DNA of 64,000 nt from NCBI RefSeq assembly GCF_000416235.1, contig NZ_ATLO01000039.1:1-64000 (forward strand), written 5' to 3'. Both the position numbers and the translations under genes were made by a program. The notes under the pieces were generated by a model that saw only the letters and a list, made by a program, of their open reading frames with translations, searched no databases and was not told the origin of the DNA. Shown here piece by piece: positions 17,817 to 26,208 of this stretch. Each line of letters opens with the position of its first letter. Within the stretch, counting starts at the first letter, position 1. The stretch is from Pseudomonas sp. CFII64 (GTDB taxonomy: Bacteria; Pseudomonadota; Gammaproteobacteria; Pseudomonadales; Pseudomonadaceae).

Positions 17817-18941
17817 TTAGCCGCGGAAGTAACGTTGCGCCACGAAAGGCATTTTGCTCACTACCATGCGTACTTTCTTGCCGCGCACGATTGCCCAGAC
17901 AGGTGTTTCCAGTGCGGTGAAATCCTTGTCCAGATAACCCATGGCCAATGGGCCGCCCAGGCTTGGCCCGAACCCACCGCTGCAAACGGTGCCGATGCCG
18001 TTGCCGTCGGCATCAACGATTTCCGTGCCTTCACGGACCGGGGTGCGCTCTTGCGGCAGCAGGCCAACGCGCTTGCGGGCCGGAGCCGATTGTTGCTGGG
18101 CGAAAATCTGTTCCGCGCCAGGGAAGCCGCCAGCACGCGGGCCATCGGCGCGGCGCACTTTGGAAATCGCCCAAAGCAGTCCCGCTTCGATGGGCGTGGT
18201 GTCGGTGTTCATGTCGTGGCCGTACAGGCACAGACCGGCTTCCAGTCGCAGGGAATCCCTGGCGCCAAGGCCAATCGGGGCAACTTCCGGTTCAGCCAGC
18301 AAGCGACGCGCGAGCGCCTCCGCCTGATCTGCCGGGACCGAAATTTCGTAACCGTCTTCACCGGTGTAACCGGAGCGGCTGACGTAGCACTCGACGCCCA
18401 GCAATGTGACGCTGGCGAATTGCATGAAGGTCATCGTTGCGACTTGCGGCGCCAGGCGCGCCAGGACCGTCACGGCTTGTGGACCCTGCAAAGCGAGCAA
18501 GGCGCGCTCGTCGAACAACGGCTGGATTTCACAGTGGCCGGCCAGGTGCTTGCGCAGGTGGGCGAGGTCTTCGTTCTTGCACGCGGCATTGACCACCAGC
18601 ATCAGCTGATCATTGCCAAGGTTGGCGACCATCAGGTCATCAAGAATGCCGCCGGTTTCATTGGTGAACATCGCGTAACGCTGCATGCCCACCGGCAGAT
18701 CGATGATGTCCACCGGGACCAGCGCTTCCAGCGCCTTGGCGGCTTCGGCGCCGGTCAGGCGGATCTGGCCCATGTGCGACACATCGAACAGGCCGGCTTT
18801 TTCCCGGGTGTGCAGGTGTTCTTTCATCACGCCCGCCGGGTATTGCACCGGCATGTCGTAGCCGGCAAACGGCACCATCTTGGCACCGAGCTCGCGGTGC
18901 AGGGCGTGGAGCGGGGTAGTGAGCAGTTCTTCGGTGGTCAT
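17817..18941 (-). CDS. gcvT: Glycine cleavage system T protein (aminomethyltransferase)
   Basis: This 374-residue protein transfers the methylene group from aminomethyl-lipoyl-H protein to tetrahydrofolate and releases ammonia. Visible marks are the N-terminal LHALHRELGAKMVPFAGYDMPVQYPAGVMKEHLHTREKAGLFDVSHMGQI, the folate-binding SRSGYTGEDGYEI and the C-terminal barrel ending FVAQRYFRG. AAGGAAA precedes the ATG. It is the last gene of gcvH-gcvP-gcvT; a 121-base gap with a hybrid REPIN separates it from gcvP, which may lower or stabilise its distal transcript. Confidence 0.95.
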   Translation of the reverse strand: MTTEELLTTPLHALHRELGAKMVPFAGYDMPVQYPAGVMKEHLHTREKAGLFDVSHMGQIRLTGAEAAKALEALVPVDIIDLPVGMQRYAMFTNETGGILDDLMVANLGNDQLMLVVNAACKNEDLAHLRKHLAGHCEIQPLFDERALLALQGPQAVTVLARLAPQVATMTFMQFASVTLLGVECYVSRSGYTGEDGYEISVPADQAEALARRLLAEPEVAPIGLGARDSLRLEAGLCLYGHDMNTDTTPIEAGLLWAISKVRRADGPRAGGFPGAEQIFAQQQSAPARKRVGLLPQERTPVREGTEIVDADGNGIGTVCSGGFGPSLGGPLAMGYLDKDFTALETPVWAIVRGKKVRMVVSKMPFVAQRYFRG

Positions 18942-18988
18942 GATCGATTTCCTTGGAAGGGGGGCGATGCCGAGGGCGCGGGGAATCC

Positions 18989-19041
18989 GTAGGAGCGGCT
19001 TTAGCCGCGAGATACGCTCTCCCGGCTGAAGCCGGTCCTAC
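18989..19041. repeat. Hybrid REPIN inside the gcv operon
   Basis: The left arm GTAGGAGCGGCTTTAGCCGC and the inverted right arm CCGGCTGAAGCCGGTCCTAC differ in their cores (GCGGCTTTAGCCGC against CCGGCTGAAGCCGG). It sits between gcvP and gcvT within one transcript. Confidence 0.8.
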
Positions 19042-19062
19042 GGATCAGGTCCGATCAGAAAA

Positions 19063-21927
19063 TTACGCCTCTTGATAGCTCTCGATGGACGGGCACGCGC
19101 AAATCAGGTTGCGGTCGCCGAACACGTTGTCGACGCGGCCAACCGGCGGCCAGTATTTGCCATCGATCAGCGATTCAACGGGATACACCGCCTGCTCACG
19201 GCTGTACGGGTGCGTCCACTCGCCAACGATTTCCGCCGCGGTGTGCGGGGCGTTTTTCAGCGGGTTGTCTTCCTTGTCCAGAGTGCCGTTTTCCACCGCA
19301 CGGATTTCTTCGCGGATCTTGATCATGGCGTCGCAGAAGCGGTCCAGTTCTTCCCTGGATTCGCTTTCGGTCGGCTCGATCATCAAGGTGCCAGCCACCG
19401 GGAACGACATGGTCGGGGCGTGGAAACCGAAGTCGATCAGGCGCTTGGCGACGTCATCGACGCTGATGCCGCTGGTTTCTTTGAGCGGACGCAGATCCAG
19501 GATGCATTCGTGGGCCACCAGGCCGCTGCTGCCGGTGTAGAGCACTGGATAGTGTTCTTCCAGGCGACGGGAAATGTAGTTGGCATTGAGGATCGCCAAT
19601 TGCGACGCGCGCTTGAGGCCTTCGCCGCCCATCATGCTGATGTACATCCAGGTGATCGGCAAAATGCTCGCGCTGCCGAAAGGTGCCGCACACACTGCGC
19701 CTTCCTTGCGCGCCATGGTGCCGTGGCCTGGCAGGAATGGCGTCAGGTGCGACTTCACGCCAATCGGGCCAACGCCCGGGCCGCCACCGCCGTGGGGGAT
19801 GCAGAAGGTTTTGTGCAGGTTCAGGTGGGACACGTCGCCGCCGAACTTGCCCGGTGCGCACAGGCCGACCATGGCGTTCATGTTGGCGCCGTCGATGTAA
19901 ACCTGGCCGCCGTTGTCATGCACGATGCCGCAGATTTCGCGGATGCCTTCTTCGAACACGCCGTGGGTTGACGGGTAAGTGATCATCAGCGCCGCCAAAT
20001 GATCGCGGTGCTCGATGGCCTTGGCACGCAGGTCTTCGATATCGACGTTGCCCCGTGCATCACAGGCGGTCACGACCACGCGCATGCCGGCCATGTTGGC
20101 GGTAGCGGGGTTGGTGCCGTGGGCGGAAGACGGGATCAGGCAGATGTCGCGGCGCTCATCGCCACGGCTCTGGTGATAGGCGCGGATTGCCAGCAAACCG
20201 GCGTATTCACCCTGGGAACCGGCGTTGGGTTGCAGGGAAATCGCGTCGTAGCCGGTGGCGGCGCAGAGCATCGCTTCCAGTTCGTCGGTCAATTGCTGAT
20301 AACCGGCGCTCTGCTCGGCAGGCGCGAACGGGTGCAGATTGCCGAACTCGGCCCAGGTTACCGGGATCATTTCGCTGGCGGCGTTGAGCTTCATGGTGCA
20401 CGAACCCAGCGGGATCATGGTGCGATCCAGCGCCAGGTCCTTGTCGGCCAGTTTGCGCAGGTAGCGCATCAGCTCGGTTTCGGAGTGATAACGGTTGAAC
20501 ACCGGATGGCTGAGAATCGCCGATTGGCGCAGCAAGGCTTGTGGCAGACGGGACTCGGTGCTGGCAGCCAGCGCCGCGAAGTCCGGCAGGCTCTGGCCTT
20601 CGCCCGCGAAGATTGCCCACAGGCTTTCAACGGCGGCTTGCGAGGTGGTTTCGTCGAACGACAGGCCCAGGCGCTGGGCGTCGATTTCCCGCAGGTTGAT
20701 CTGCCGGGCGCGCGCCTTGGCGTGCAGCGCGGCGGTATCAGCGCCGGTGTTCAGCGTCAGGCTATCGAAGAAAAATTCCTGCTCGACGTTCAGGCCCAGC
20801 GCAGTCAGGCCCTTGGCGAAGATCGCCGTCAGTTGATGCACGCGATTGGCGATTTGCGTCAGGCCGCGCGGACCGTGGTACACGGCGTACATGCTGGCAA
20901 TGTTGGCCAGCAAAACTTGTGCGGTGCAGATGTTGCTCGTGGCTTTCTCGCGACGGATATGCTGCTCGCGGGTCTGCATCGCCAGACGCAAGGCTTGCTT
21001 GCCGTGGCGATCCACCGATACGCCGACCAGACGGCCCGGCATGTCGCGCTTGAACGCATCGCGCGTTGAGAAGTAAGCGGCGTGCGGGCCACCGAAGCCC
21101 AATGGCACGCCGAAACGCTGGGCGCTGCCGATGGCGACGTCGGCGCCGAATTCACCCGGCGGGGTCAGCAAGGTCAGGGCCAGTAAGTCAGCGGCCACGG
21201 CGACCAGGGCGTTGGCCGCGTGGAAGCGTTCAACCAGTTCGCGGTAATCGAACAGGTCGCCATTGCTGGCAGGGTATTGCAGCAGGGCGCCGAAAAACGC
21301 GCTGACATCGCTCAGCTCGGCTTCGTCCGCCACCACAACCGTGATGCCCAGCGGCTCGGCACGGGTGCGCAGCACGTCGAGGGTTTGCGGATGGCAATGG
21401 CTGGAGGCGAAGAACTGATGGCTGCTTTTGTTCTTGCTCAGACGCTTGCAGAACGTCATGGCTTCAGCGGCGGCGGTGGCTTCATCGAGCAGCGACGCAT
21501 TGGCAATCGGCAGGCCGGTGAGGTCGCTGATCAGCGTCTGGAAATTGAGCAGCGATTCCAGGCGGCCTTGGGAAATTTCCGGCTGATACGGCGTGTAGGC
21601 CGTGTACCAGGCCGGGTTTTCCAGCAGGTTGCGCAGGATCGGCGCGGGCGTGTGGGTGTTGTAGTAACCCTGGCCGATGTAGGTCTTGAACAGCTGGTTC
21701 TTGCTGGCGATGGCTTTGATCGATGCCAGGGCATCGGCTTCGCTCAAGCCCGGTTGCATGCCGAGCACGCTGGTGCCCTTGATGCTTTCCGGGATGACGC
21801 TGGCGCTCAGGGCTTCCAGCGAGTCGAAACCCAGGGTCGCGAGCATGGCCTGTTCGTCAGCGGCGCGGGGGCCGATGTGACGGGCGATGAATTCGTTGGC
21901 GGTGCTCAATTCGATACGGTCAGTCAT
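19063..21927 (-). CDS. gcvP: Glycine dehydrogenase (decarboxylating), P protein
   Basis: The 954-residue single-chain PLP enzyme decarboxylates glycine and transfers aminomethyl to the lipoyl arm of GcvH. The PLP lysine is K706 in NLHKTFCIPHGGGGPGVGPI. The N-terminal half starts with the family segment EFIARHIGPRAADEQAML, and YTPYQPEISQGRLESLLNFQ is also diagnostic. The length equals that of other bacterial single-chain P proteins. It starts 14 bases after the gcvH stop. Expression is expected from the sigma-54 promoter upstream of gcvH. Confidence 0.97.
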   Translation of the reverse strand: MTDRIELSTANEFIARHIGPRAADEQAMLATLGFDSLEALSASVIPESIKGTSVLGMQPGLSEADALASIKAIASKNQLFKTYIGQGYYNTHTPAPILRNLLENPAWYTAYTPYQPEISQGRLESLLNFQTLISDLTGLPIANASLLDEATAAAEAMTFCKRLSKNKSSHQFFASSHCHPQTLDVLRTRAEPLGITVVVADEAELSDVSAFFGALLQYPASNGDLFDYRELVERFHAANALVAVAADLLALTLLTPPGEFGADVAIGSAQRFGVPLGFGGPHAAYFSTRDAFKRDMPGRLVGVSVDRHGKQALRLAMQTREQHIRREKATSNICTAQVLLANIASMYAVYHGPRGLTQIANRVHQLTAIFAKGLTALGLNVEQEFFFDSLTLNTGADTAALHAKARARQINLREIDAQRLGLSFDETTSQAAVESLWAIFAGEGQSLPDFAALAASTESRLPQALLRQSAILSHPVFNRYHSETELMRYLRKLADKDLALDRTMIPLGSCTMKLNAASEMIPVTWAEFGNLHPFAPAEQSAGYQQLTDELEAMLCAATGYDAISLQPNAGSQGEYAGLLAIRAYHQSRGDERRDICLIPSSAHGTNPATANMAGMRVVVTACDARGNVDIEDLRAKAIEHRDHLAALMITYPSTHGVFEEGIREICGIVHDNGGQVYIDGANMNAMVGLCAPGKFGGDVSHLNLHKTFCIPHGGGGPGVGPIGVKSHLTPFLPGHGTMARKEGAVCAAPFGSASILPITWMYISMMGGEGLKRASQLAILNANYISRRLEEHYPVLYTGSSGLVAHECILDLRPLKETSGISVDDVAKRLIDFGFHAPTMSFPVAGTLMIEPTESESREELDRFCDAMIKIREEIRAVENGTLDKEDNPLKNAPHTAAEIVGEWTHPYSREQAVYPVESLIDGKYWPPVGRVDNVFGDRNLICACPSIESYQEA

Positions 21928-21941
21928 GTCTGTCGTGCTCC

Positions 21942-22325
21942 TCAGGCTTCAGCGTTGGCTTTGATCAGGCGGTCGTAGGCGTCCTGATCCAGCAGGCCAT
22001 CGATGGCGCTGGCGTCTTGCGGGATAAAACGGAAGAACCAGCCTGCGCCCAAAGCGTCTTCGTTGACCAGTTCCGGGGTGCTGTCCAGCGCCGAGTTGAC
22101 CTCGACCACTTCGCCATCAAGCGGCATGTTGATGCTGCTGGCGGCCTTCACCGATTCTACGACCGAAGCCTCGGCGTGTTGACGATAAGCCTGTAATTCC
22201 GGGAGTTGCACATACACCACGTCGCCCAGGGATTCTTGCGCATAAGGCGTGATGCCAACCGTGACACTGCCATCGGCTTCGGCACGCAGCCATTCGTGGT
22301 CAACGGTGAATCGCAACTCGCTCAT
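21942..22325 (-). CDS. gcvH: Glycine cleavage system H protein
   Basis: This 127-residue lipoyl carrier shuttles the aminomethyl group among P, T and L proteins. The lipoyl-lysine is K60 in VVESVKAASSI. The N-terminus ELRFTVDHEWLRAEADGSVTVGITPYAQESLGDVVYVQLPE is diagnostic. A GAGGAG site lies eight bases before the ATG. It is the first gene of gcvHPT. Upstream lie a sigma-54-type promoter and three 18-bp palindromes of the form bound by GcsR, whose gene is next upstream. Confidence 0.97.
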   Translation of the reverse strand: MSELRFTVDHEWLRAEADGSVTVGITPYAQESLGDVVYVQLPELQAYRQHAEASVVESVKAASSINMPLDGEVVEVNSALDSTPELVNEDALGAGWFFRFIPQDASAIDGLLDQDAYDRLIKANAEA

Positions 22326-22384
22326 AAAAACTCCTCAAGGGGACAAAGGCTCGTGCCAGGCGCGAGCGTAATGGCATTGTTCTT

Positions 22385-22400
22385 AGCAAGTTTGCGGCCA
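22385..22400 (-). promoter_or_regulatory. Sigma-54 promoter of gcvHPT
   Basis: Read on the minus strand from 22400 the sequence is TGGCCG-CAAAC-TTGCT. GG and GC are separated by exactly ten bases, as in the -24/-12 consensus (TGGCAC-N5-TTGCW). Transcription would begin near 22373, about 48 bases before gcvH. The linked activator carries a GAFTGA motif, which fits. Confidence 0.7.
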
Positions 22401-22465
22401 ACGTGGTTTGGGGCAATGGAAACAGGGGGTTTCCCAGGTTTCTGCCGGATCGGATGGAATTCGAG

Positions 22466-22483
22466 TGTAGCGAAATCGCTACA
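22466..22483 (-). promoter_or_regulatory. GcsR operator site 1
   Basis: TGTAGCGAAATCGCTACA is a perfect dyad of form TGTAGCG-N4-CGCTACA, about 93-110 bases upstream of the predicted start of transcription. Confidence 0.75.
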
Positions 22484-22546
22484 GATGGAGAGCGCTGCGG
22501 CGCGGTTGTTCGCGCAACGGCCGGGCGGGCATGGATATGCGGAGGT

Positions 22547-22564
22547 CGTAGCGATATCGTTACA
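22547..22564 (-). promoter_or_regulatory. GcsR operator site 2
   Basis: CGTAGCGATATCGTTACA has the same 7-4-7 layout with minor differences. It is centred 81 bases (about eight helical turns) from site 1. Confidence 0.7.
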
Positions 22565-22566
22565 TA

Positions 22567-22584
22567 TGTATTGAAATCGCTACG
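22567..22584 (-). promoter_or_regulatory. GcsR operator site 3
   Basis: TGTATTGAAATCGCTACG is a weaker copy, separated by two bases from site 2 (20-base centre spacing), so two dimers could bind side by side on the same DNA face. Confidence 0.65.
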
Positions 22585-22678
22585 GTTGGTGGCCCGTTGT
22601 TGGATAAATGTGTAGGAGGGAATTTATTCCCGAAAGGGTCGGTGAATTCGCCAAAGAAGTCAGGTGCCTGTACCGACG

Positions 22679-22703
22679 CCTTCCCGGATGAATCCGGTCC
22701 CAC
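22679..22703. repeat. Single REP element after gcsR
   Basis: CCTTCCCGGATGAATCCGGT followed by CCCAC is an isolated REP variant 20 bases beyond the gcsR stop. Confidence 0.55.
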
Positions 22704-22723
22704 AGGGTTGGCTCACCTGATGG

Positions 22724-24232
22724 CTAAACCTTTCCGGAAATCCCGTACTTGCGCAGCCGATGGGCGATCGCGGTATGTGAGGTCTGCAAGCGTGCTGCCA
22801 ACTGGCGCGTAGACGGGTGTTCGCTGTAGAGCTTTTCCAGCAGCGATTTTTCGAACTGTTCGACGGCCTGTTCCAGGCTGCCGACTTCACCATCGTTGAC
22901 GCCAGCGACCGCAGTGCCGGCGATGTCCAGGTCACCGATGTCCACCAGATTGCTTTCGCTGATCGCGGCGGCGCGGAAAATCACGTTCTGCAATTGGCGC
23001 ACATTGCCCGGCCAGCGGTTGCCGAGCAGCGCCGGATAGGTGCCGGGCGCCAGGCGGCACACCGGACGCTGGATCTGCGCGCAGGCCTGCTCCATGAAGT
23101 ATCTGGCCAGCAGCAGAATATCCTGGCCCCGGTCACGCAGCGGTGGCACTTCGAGATTGAGTACGTTGAGGCGATAGAACAGGTCTTCGCGGAACGTGCC
23201 TTCGCTGACCATTTTTTCCAGGTTGCGATGGGTGGCGCTGAGGATACGTACGTTGACCTTCACTTCCCGGTCGCCGCCCACCCGGCGAAAACTGCCGTCA
23301 TTGAGAAAACGCAGGAGTTTGGCTTGCAGGTAAAGCGACATTTCACCGATTTCATCGAGGAACACCGTGCCGTGGTTGGCCAACTCCATCAGCCCCGGCT
23401 TGCCGCCACGTTGTGCGCCGGTGAAGGCACCGGGGGCGTAGCCGAACAGCTCGCTTTCGGCGAGGTTTTCCGGGAGTGCCGCGCAGTTCAGGGCCAGGAA
23501 CGGCGCGCTGTGCCGGGCGCTGGTGGCGTGGCAGGCGCGGGCGACCAGCTCCTTGCCGGTGCCGGTTTCACCCTGGATCAGCAGCGGCGCATCCAGGGTC
23601 GCCACCCGTTGTGCGCGGGTCTTGAGGGTGCGGATGGCCGGGGATTCGCCGAGCAAGGCATCGAAACCCTCGGCGTGATCATGGTGCAGCGCGGACAGTC
23701 GCTCACCGATCCTGCTCGGTTGATAAAGGGTCAGCAGCGCGCCGGCATCGGTGATCGGCGTGGCGTCCAGCAGCAAGGCTTCGCCGTTGAGGGTGACCTC
23801 ACGCAGCGGCAGGCGAAAACCGTTTTCCAGCAGTGCGCTTTGCAGGCCGGGATCGGCGAACAGCTCGGCCACCGATTCACCGGCGGGTTCGCGGCCGATC
23901 AGGGTAATCAATGCCGGGTTGGCCAGCAGCACATGGCCGGCGCTGTCCAGGGCCAGGACCGGATCGGTCATGGCGGCGAGCAAGGCGTCCAGTTGCAGAT
24001 GGCGGCGCTGGCCGGGGAGGATGTCGACCACGGTGATGGCTTCGACGCCGCGCACCCGGAACAGGCGGTCCTTGAGTTCTTCCAGAACCTCATGGCTCAG
24101 GGTTGGCGCATCGATATAGACGTTGGGCGGCACCATTTCCACGGCATCGAGGTTCAGATTGCGCCCACCCAGAATGGCCAGGACTTCCTGGGTGATGCCG
24201 ACTCGGTCGATGAAGCTGACGTGGATGCGCAT
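22724..24232 (-). CDS. gcsR: Sigma-54-dependent TyrR-like activator GcsR
   Basis: The 502-residue enhancer-binding protein has an ACT-like domain (1-70), a PAS domain (80-175), an AAA+ domain (~190-425) and a TyrR-type C-terminal helix-turn-helix (STRQLAARLQTSHTAIAHRLRKYG). Walker A is GETGTGKE at 221-228. GAFTGA at 268-273 is intact, unlike in TyrR, so it should contact sigma-54; Walker B is VFLDEIGE. The ACT domain probably senses glycine. The gene lies directly upstream of gcvHPT in the same direction, as for gcsR in P. aeruginosa, and GcsR-type operators lie between them. PhhR is the nearest alternative, but the context argues for GcsR. Confidence 0.9.
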   Translation of the reverse strand: MRIHVSFIDRVGITQEVLAILGGRNLNLDAVEMVPPNVYIDAPTLSHEVLEELKDRLFRVRGVEAITVVDILPGQRRHLQLDALLAAMTDPVLALDSAGHVLLANPALITLIGREPAGESVAELFADPGLQSALLENGFRLPLREVTLNGEALLLDATPITDAGALLTLYQPSRIGERLSALHHDHAEGFDALLGESPAIRTLKTRAQRVATLDAPLLIQGETGTGKELVARACHATSARHSAPFLALNCAALPENLAESELFGYAPGAFTGAQRGGKPGLMELANHGTVFLDEIGEMSLYLQAKLLRFLNDGSFRRVGGDREVKVNVRILSATHRNLEKMVSEGTFREDLFYRLNVLNLEVPPLRDRGQDILLLARYFMEQACAQIQRPVCRLAPGTYPALLGNRWPGNVRQLQNVIFRAAAISESNLVDIGDLDIAGTAVAGVNDGEVGSLEQAVEQFEKSLLEKLYSEHPSTRQLAARLQTSHTAIAHRLRKYGISGKV

Positions 24233-24306
24233 GGCAGGCTATGGATTCTGGGCCGCGAGGGGGGCGATTATGCCAGTAAATGGCGCGCGCCGAGCCACGT
24301 CACTCC

Positions 24307-24358
24307 GTAGGACCGGCTTCAGCCGGGAGAATGCCCTCCCGGCTGAAGCCGGTCCTAC
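24307..24358. repeat. REPIN, CCGGCTTCAGCCGG type
   Basis: Arms GTAGGACCGGCTTCAGCCGG and CCGGCTGAAGCCGGTCCTAC form a compact 52-base palindrome between the DUF5064 stop and the gcsR start. Confidence 0.85.
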
Positions 24359-24375
24359 GGCTATTCCAGATGTTG

Positions 24376-24732
24376 TTACGTCAAATGTTCCTGCTTCACC
24401 GGATCGCCCGATTCGGCGTGCAGCTTATGGCGCACGTCCTCGAACATCAGGTCGTAGTCCTTGTGCGTCGCCAGGGGCAGGGTTGCGGCATGTGGCAGGC
24501 CGTGTTTCCTGGCTATGACGTTGGCGTCATGGGCGAAGTTGAAGGCCAGATCGCGCGGCAGTTCAAACTCTTCCTGAAAGGTGTTGCCGCCCACATCGCC
24601 TTCCATGGCGAAGTGCATGGACGTGCCTTCCTTAGGGTCTTCGCGGACTTCATAACGAATATGGATGTCGTAGCTGAAATCCGAGGCTTGCAGCGCAGTA
24701 CGGCAGATATGGAGATGGCCTGGCTCGAACAT
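24376..24732 (-). CDS. DUF5064 family protein
   Basis: The 118-residue cytoplasmic protein resembles the Pseudomonas-restricted DUF5064 family: N-terminal MFEPGHLHICRTAL, a beta-rich core (DIHIRYEVREDPKEGTSMHFAMEGDVGGNTFQEEFELPRDLAFNFAH), and a C-terminal YDLMFEDVRHKL. Its function is unknown. It has no signal peptide or membrane segment. It stands alone, with 137 bases to the DUF454 gene and a REPIN after its stop. Confidence 0.8.
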   Translation of the reverse strand: MFEPGHLHICRTALQASDFSYDIHIRYEVREDPKEGTSMHFAMEGDVGGNTFQEEFELPRDLAFNFAHDANVIARKHGLPHAATLPLATHKDYDLMFEDVRHKLHAESGDPVKQEHLT

Positions 24733-24869
24733 GTCATTGCCTCAGGAAAGTCGAAATGAAAGAGAAGGGTAGACCGTTCAGGCTACCCAGCGTTCAGCGG
24801 CAGGAAATGATCCAACCATAAACGATATTCAATGACGCGGACGTGACATGGGACAAAACTGTTGCGCCA

Positions 24870-25304
24870 TCACTGAGGCGTTGCCGAGGGTTCCGGGCGC
24901 GACCAGATCCACAGATTGCCCAGGCTCATGCCCGCGACGGCGGCATACAGCGGCCAGCTGTGGGGCATCAGGCTGAACATGAGGATGGCGCAGACCAGCA
25001 TGCTGACCGTGGCGCTGATCTTGGCTTGCCGGGCGACCAGCTTGCCATTGCGCCAATTACTCAGGATCGGCCCGAACAAACGATGGTTTTCCAGCCAGGC
25101 GCTCAGGCGCGGCGAGCTTTTGGTCGCGGCCCAGGCAGCCAGCAGGATGAATTCGGTGGTGGGCAAGCCCGGAACAAAAATCGCGATCAGGCCGATGCCC
25201 AGGCTGGTGTAAGCGAGCAGGCCAAAAAGACAGCGGGAAATTCTGGACCCTGGAGGTTTACTGGTCATGGTCTCGTCAGTGGTCGATGGGGACATGGCTG
25301 TCAT
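24870..25304 (-). CDS. DUF454 (YbaN-like) membrane protein
   Basis: The 144-residue small inner-membrane protein has the DUF454 core: RCLFGLLAYTSLGIGLIAIFVPGLPTTEFILLAAWAATKSSPRLSAWLENHRLFGPILSNWR, then two more helices. The family's function is unknown. It begins 36 bases after the haem oxygenase gene and is probably the last gene of the haem operon; DUF454 genes often accompany haem/iron genes in pseudomonads (recalled). Starts at 25304, 25295 or 25268 are all possible; 25304 has GGGA upstream. Confidence 0.82.
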   Translation of the reverse strand: MTAMSPSTTDETMTSKPPGSRISRCLFGLLAYTSLGIGLIAIFVPGLPTTEFILLAAWAATKSSPRLSAWLENHRLFGPILSNWRNGKLVARQAKISATVSMLVCAILMFSLMPHSWPLYAAVAGMSLGNLWIWSRPEPSATPQ

Positions 25305-25340
25305 GGAAATCCCGACCAGCTTAACAGGCCGGGCCGGTTT

Positions 25341-25955
25341 TCAGGTGGCGGCCATTGCCTCTGGCTTGGCCGTGGCGTAGGCGTGTTGCAACAGGACGTT
25401 GAAGCGCTCGAACGCCTCGATGGCGCCTTGCTCGGCCTGCGCTTCCTCTTCTGCGCTGAGCGTCTGGCTGTCGAGGATGCGTGTGAAGGTCTTCCAGCCT
25501 TCGGCGCGACCACCGGTGGGCTCGCCGAGATGGCGGGCGCCGAAGCTGTCGCTGAGGTTCAACGCAGCGGCGCGCTTGATCAGAAACGCAGCGCCGAGTT
25601 TCGAACCTTCGGAGACGAACAGCCAGCCCAGCGCCTGGGCCTTGGCGGGATTGCGCAACGCACCGCTGACCGGCGCGGGAACGTCGGTGTTCAGGTCGCC
25701 GAGATCGGCCATCGCCTGCTCGGCGCGGCAGCGGCTCGCCAGGTCGGGGAATATTCGGATCAGCTCAGGATCGCTGTACAGCGCCTTGAGTTCCGCCTGA
25801 AACAGATACTGCGCAACCACGAAGCGCGCGTAGCTGGCCAGGGTTTCGAACGGCGCATGGGCCTTGACGGCTTTATCCAGTTGCTCGTGGGGCGCGTGAG
25901 TCACCTGATTCAAACGTTGCGAACGCAGAGCCGGGGAATGATGTTCGGGAGGCAT
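25341..25955 (-). CDS. hemO: Haem oxygenase (PigA/HemO family)
   Basis: The 204-residue enzyme opens the haem ring to biliverdin, CO and free iron. It follows PigA closely: LRSQRLNQVTHAPHEQLDKAV with the proximal haem ligand H23, ARFVVAQYLFQAELKALY, ALGWLFVSEGSKLGAAFL (distal glycine helix) and FGARHLGEPTGGRAEGWK. The longer N-terminal tail has two extra histidines. It lies downstream of the TonB receptor gene across a 250-base gap with REP-like sequence, and completes a haem import and degradation unit. The electron donor is not encoded here. Confidence 0.92.
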   Translation of the reverse strand: MPPEHHSPALRSQRLNQVTHAPHEQLDKAVKAHAPFETLASYARFVVAQYLFQAELKALYSDPELIRIFPDLASRCRAEQAMADLGDLNTDVPAPVSGALRNPAKAQALGWLFVSEGSKLGAAFLIKRAAALNLSDSFGARHLGEPTGGRAEGWKTFTRILDSQTLSAEEEAQAEQGAIEAFERFNVLLQHAYATAKPEAMAAT

Positions 25956-26051
25956 CGGGTCTTCCTTGTGAATACGAAGGGCTTGTTAACAAGACGATTG
26001 GGGGGCGTGATTTACGTAAAAACAGACGTTTGCAGAAAGCGTGGCCCTTGC

Positions 26052-26190
26052 GCATGAGTCCGGTCCCACCGGGTAGGAACGGCCGGGGTGGCGCTCCACC
26101 TTGTCCGGGAAGGCGTTGGCGCAGGCCCTGGATTGGGTCAGTCGCAATGCTGGCCAATCCGACGCCATCGGGGACAAGTCCCCTCCTGCC
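26052..26190. repeat. REP-like cluster between receptor and hemO genes
   Basis: The stretch has GTCCGGTCCCACCGGGTAGG, then CTTGTCCGGGAAGGCGTTGG, then ATCGGGGACAAGTCCCCTCC. These are degenerate REP variants of the GGACAAGTCC type in mixed orientation. Confidence 0.55.
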
Positions 26191-26208
26191 AAGGCCCCTC
26201 GCCAACAA

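Noticed and set aside
19072..21978. Several long plus-strand frames
   Set aside because: Shadows of gcvP; the minus strand encodes the complete P protein.
22341..22358. TGGCAC followed by TTTG on the gcvH strand as a sigma-54 promoter
   Set aside because: The -12 element does not match and the start site would fall on the gcvH ribosome site; the site at 22385-22400 is better placed and has exact spacing.
22326..22723. A glycine riboswitch in front of gcvH
   Set aside because: I see no tandem aptamer-like structure; the region is explained by operators, a promoter and a short leader.
24232..24376. Phage or insertion-sequence end repeats near gcsR
   Set aside because: The inverted repeat is a standard REPIN and no transposase is near.
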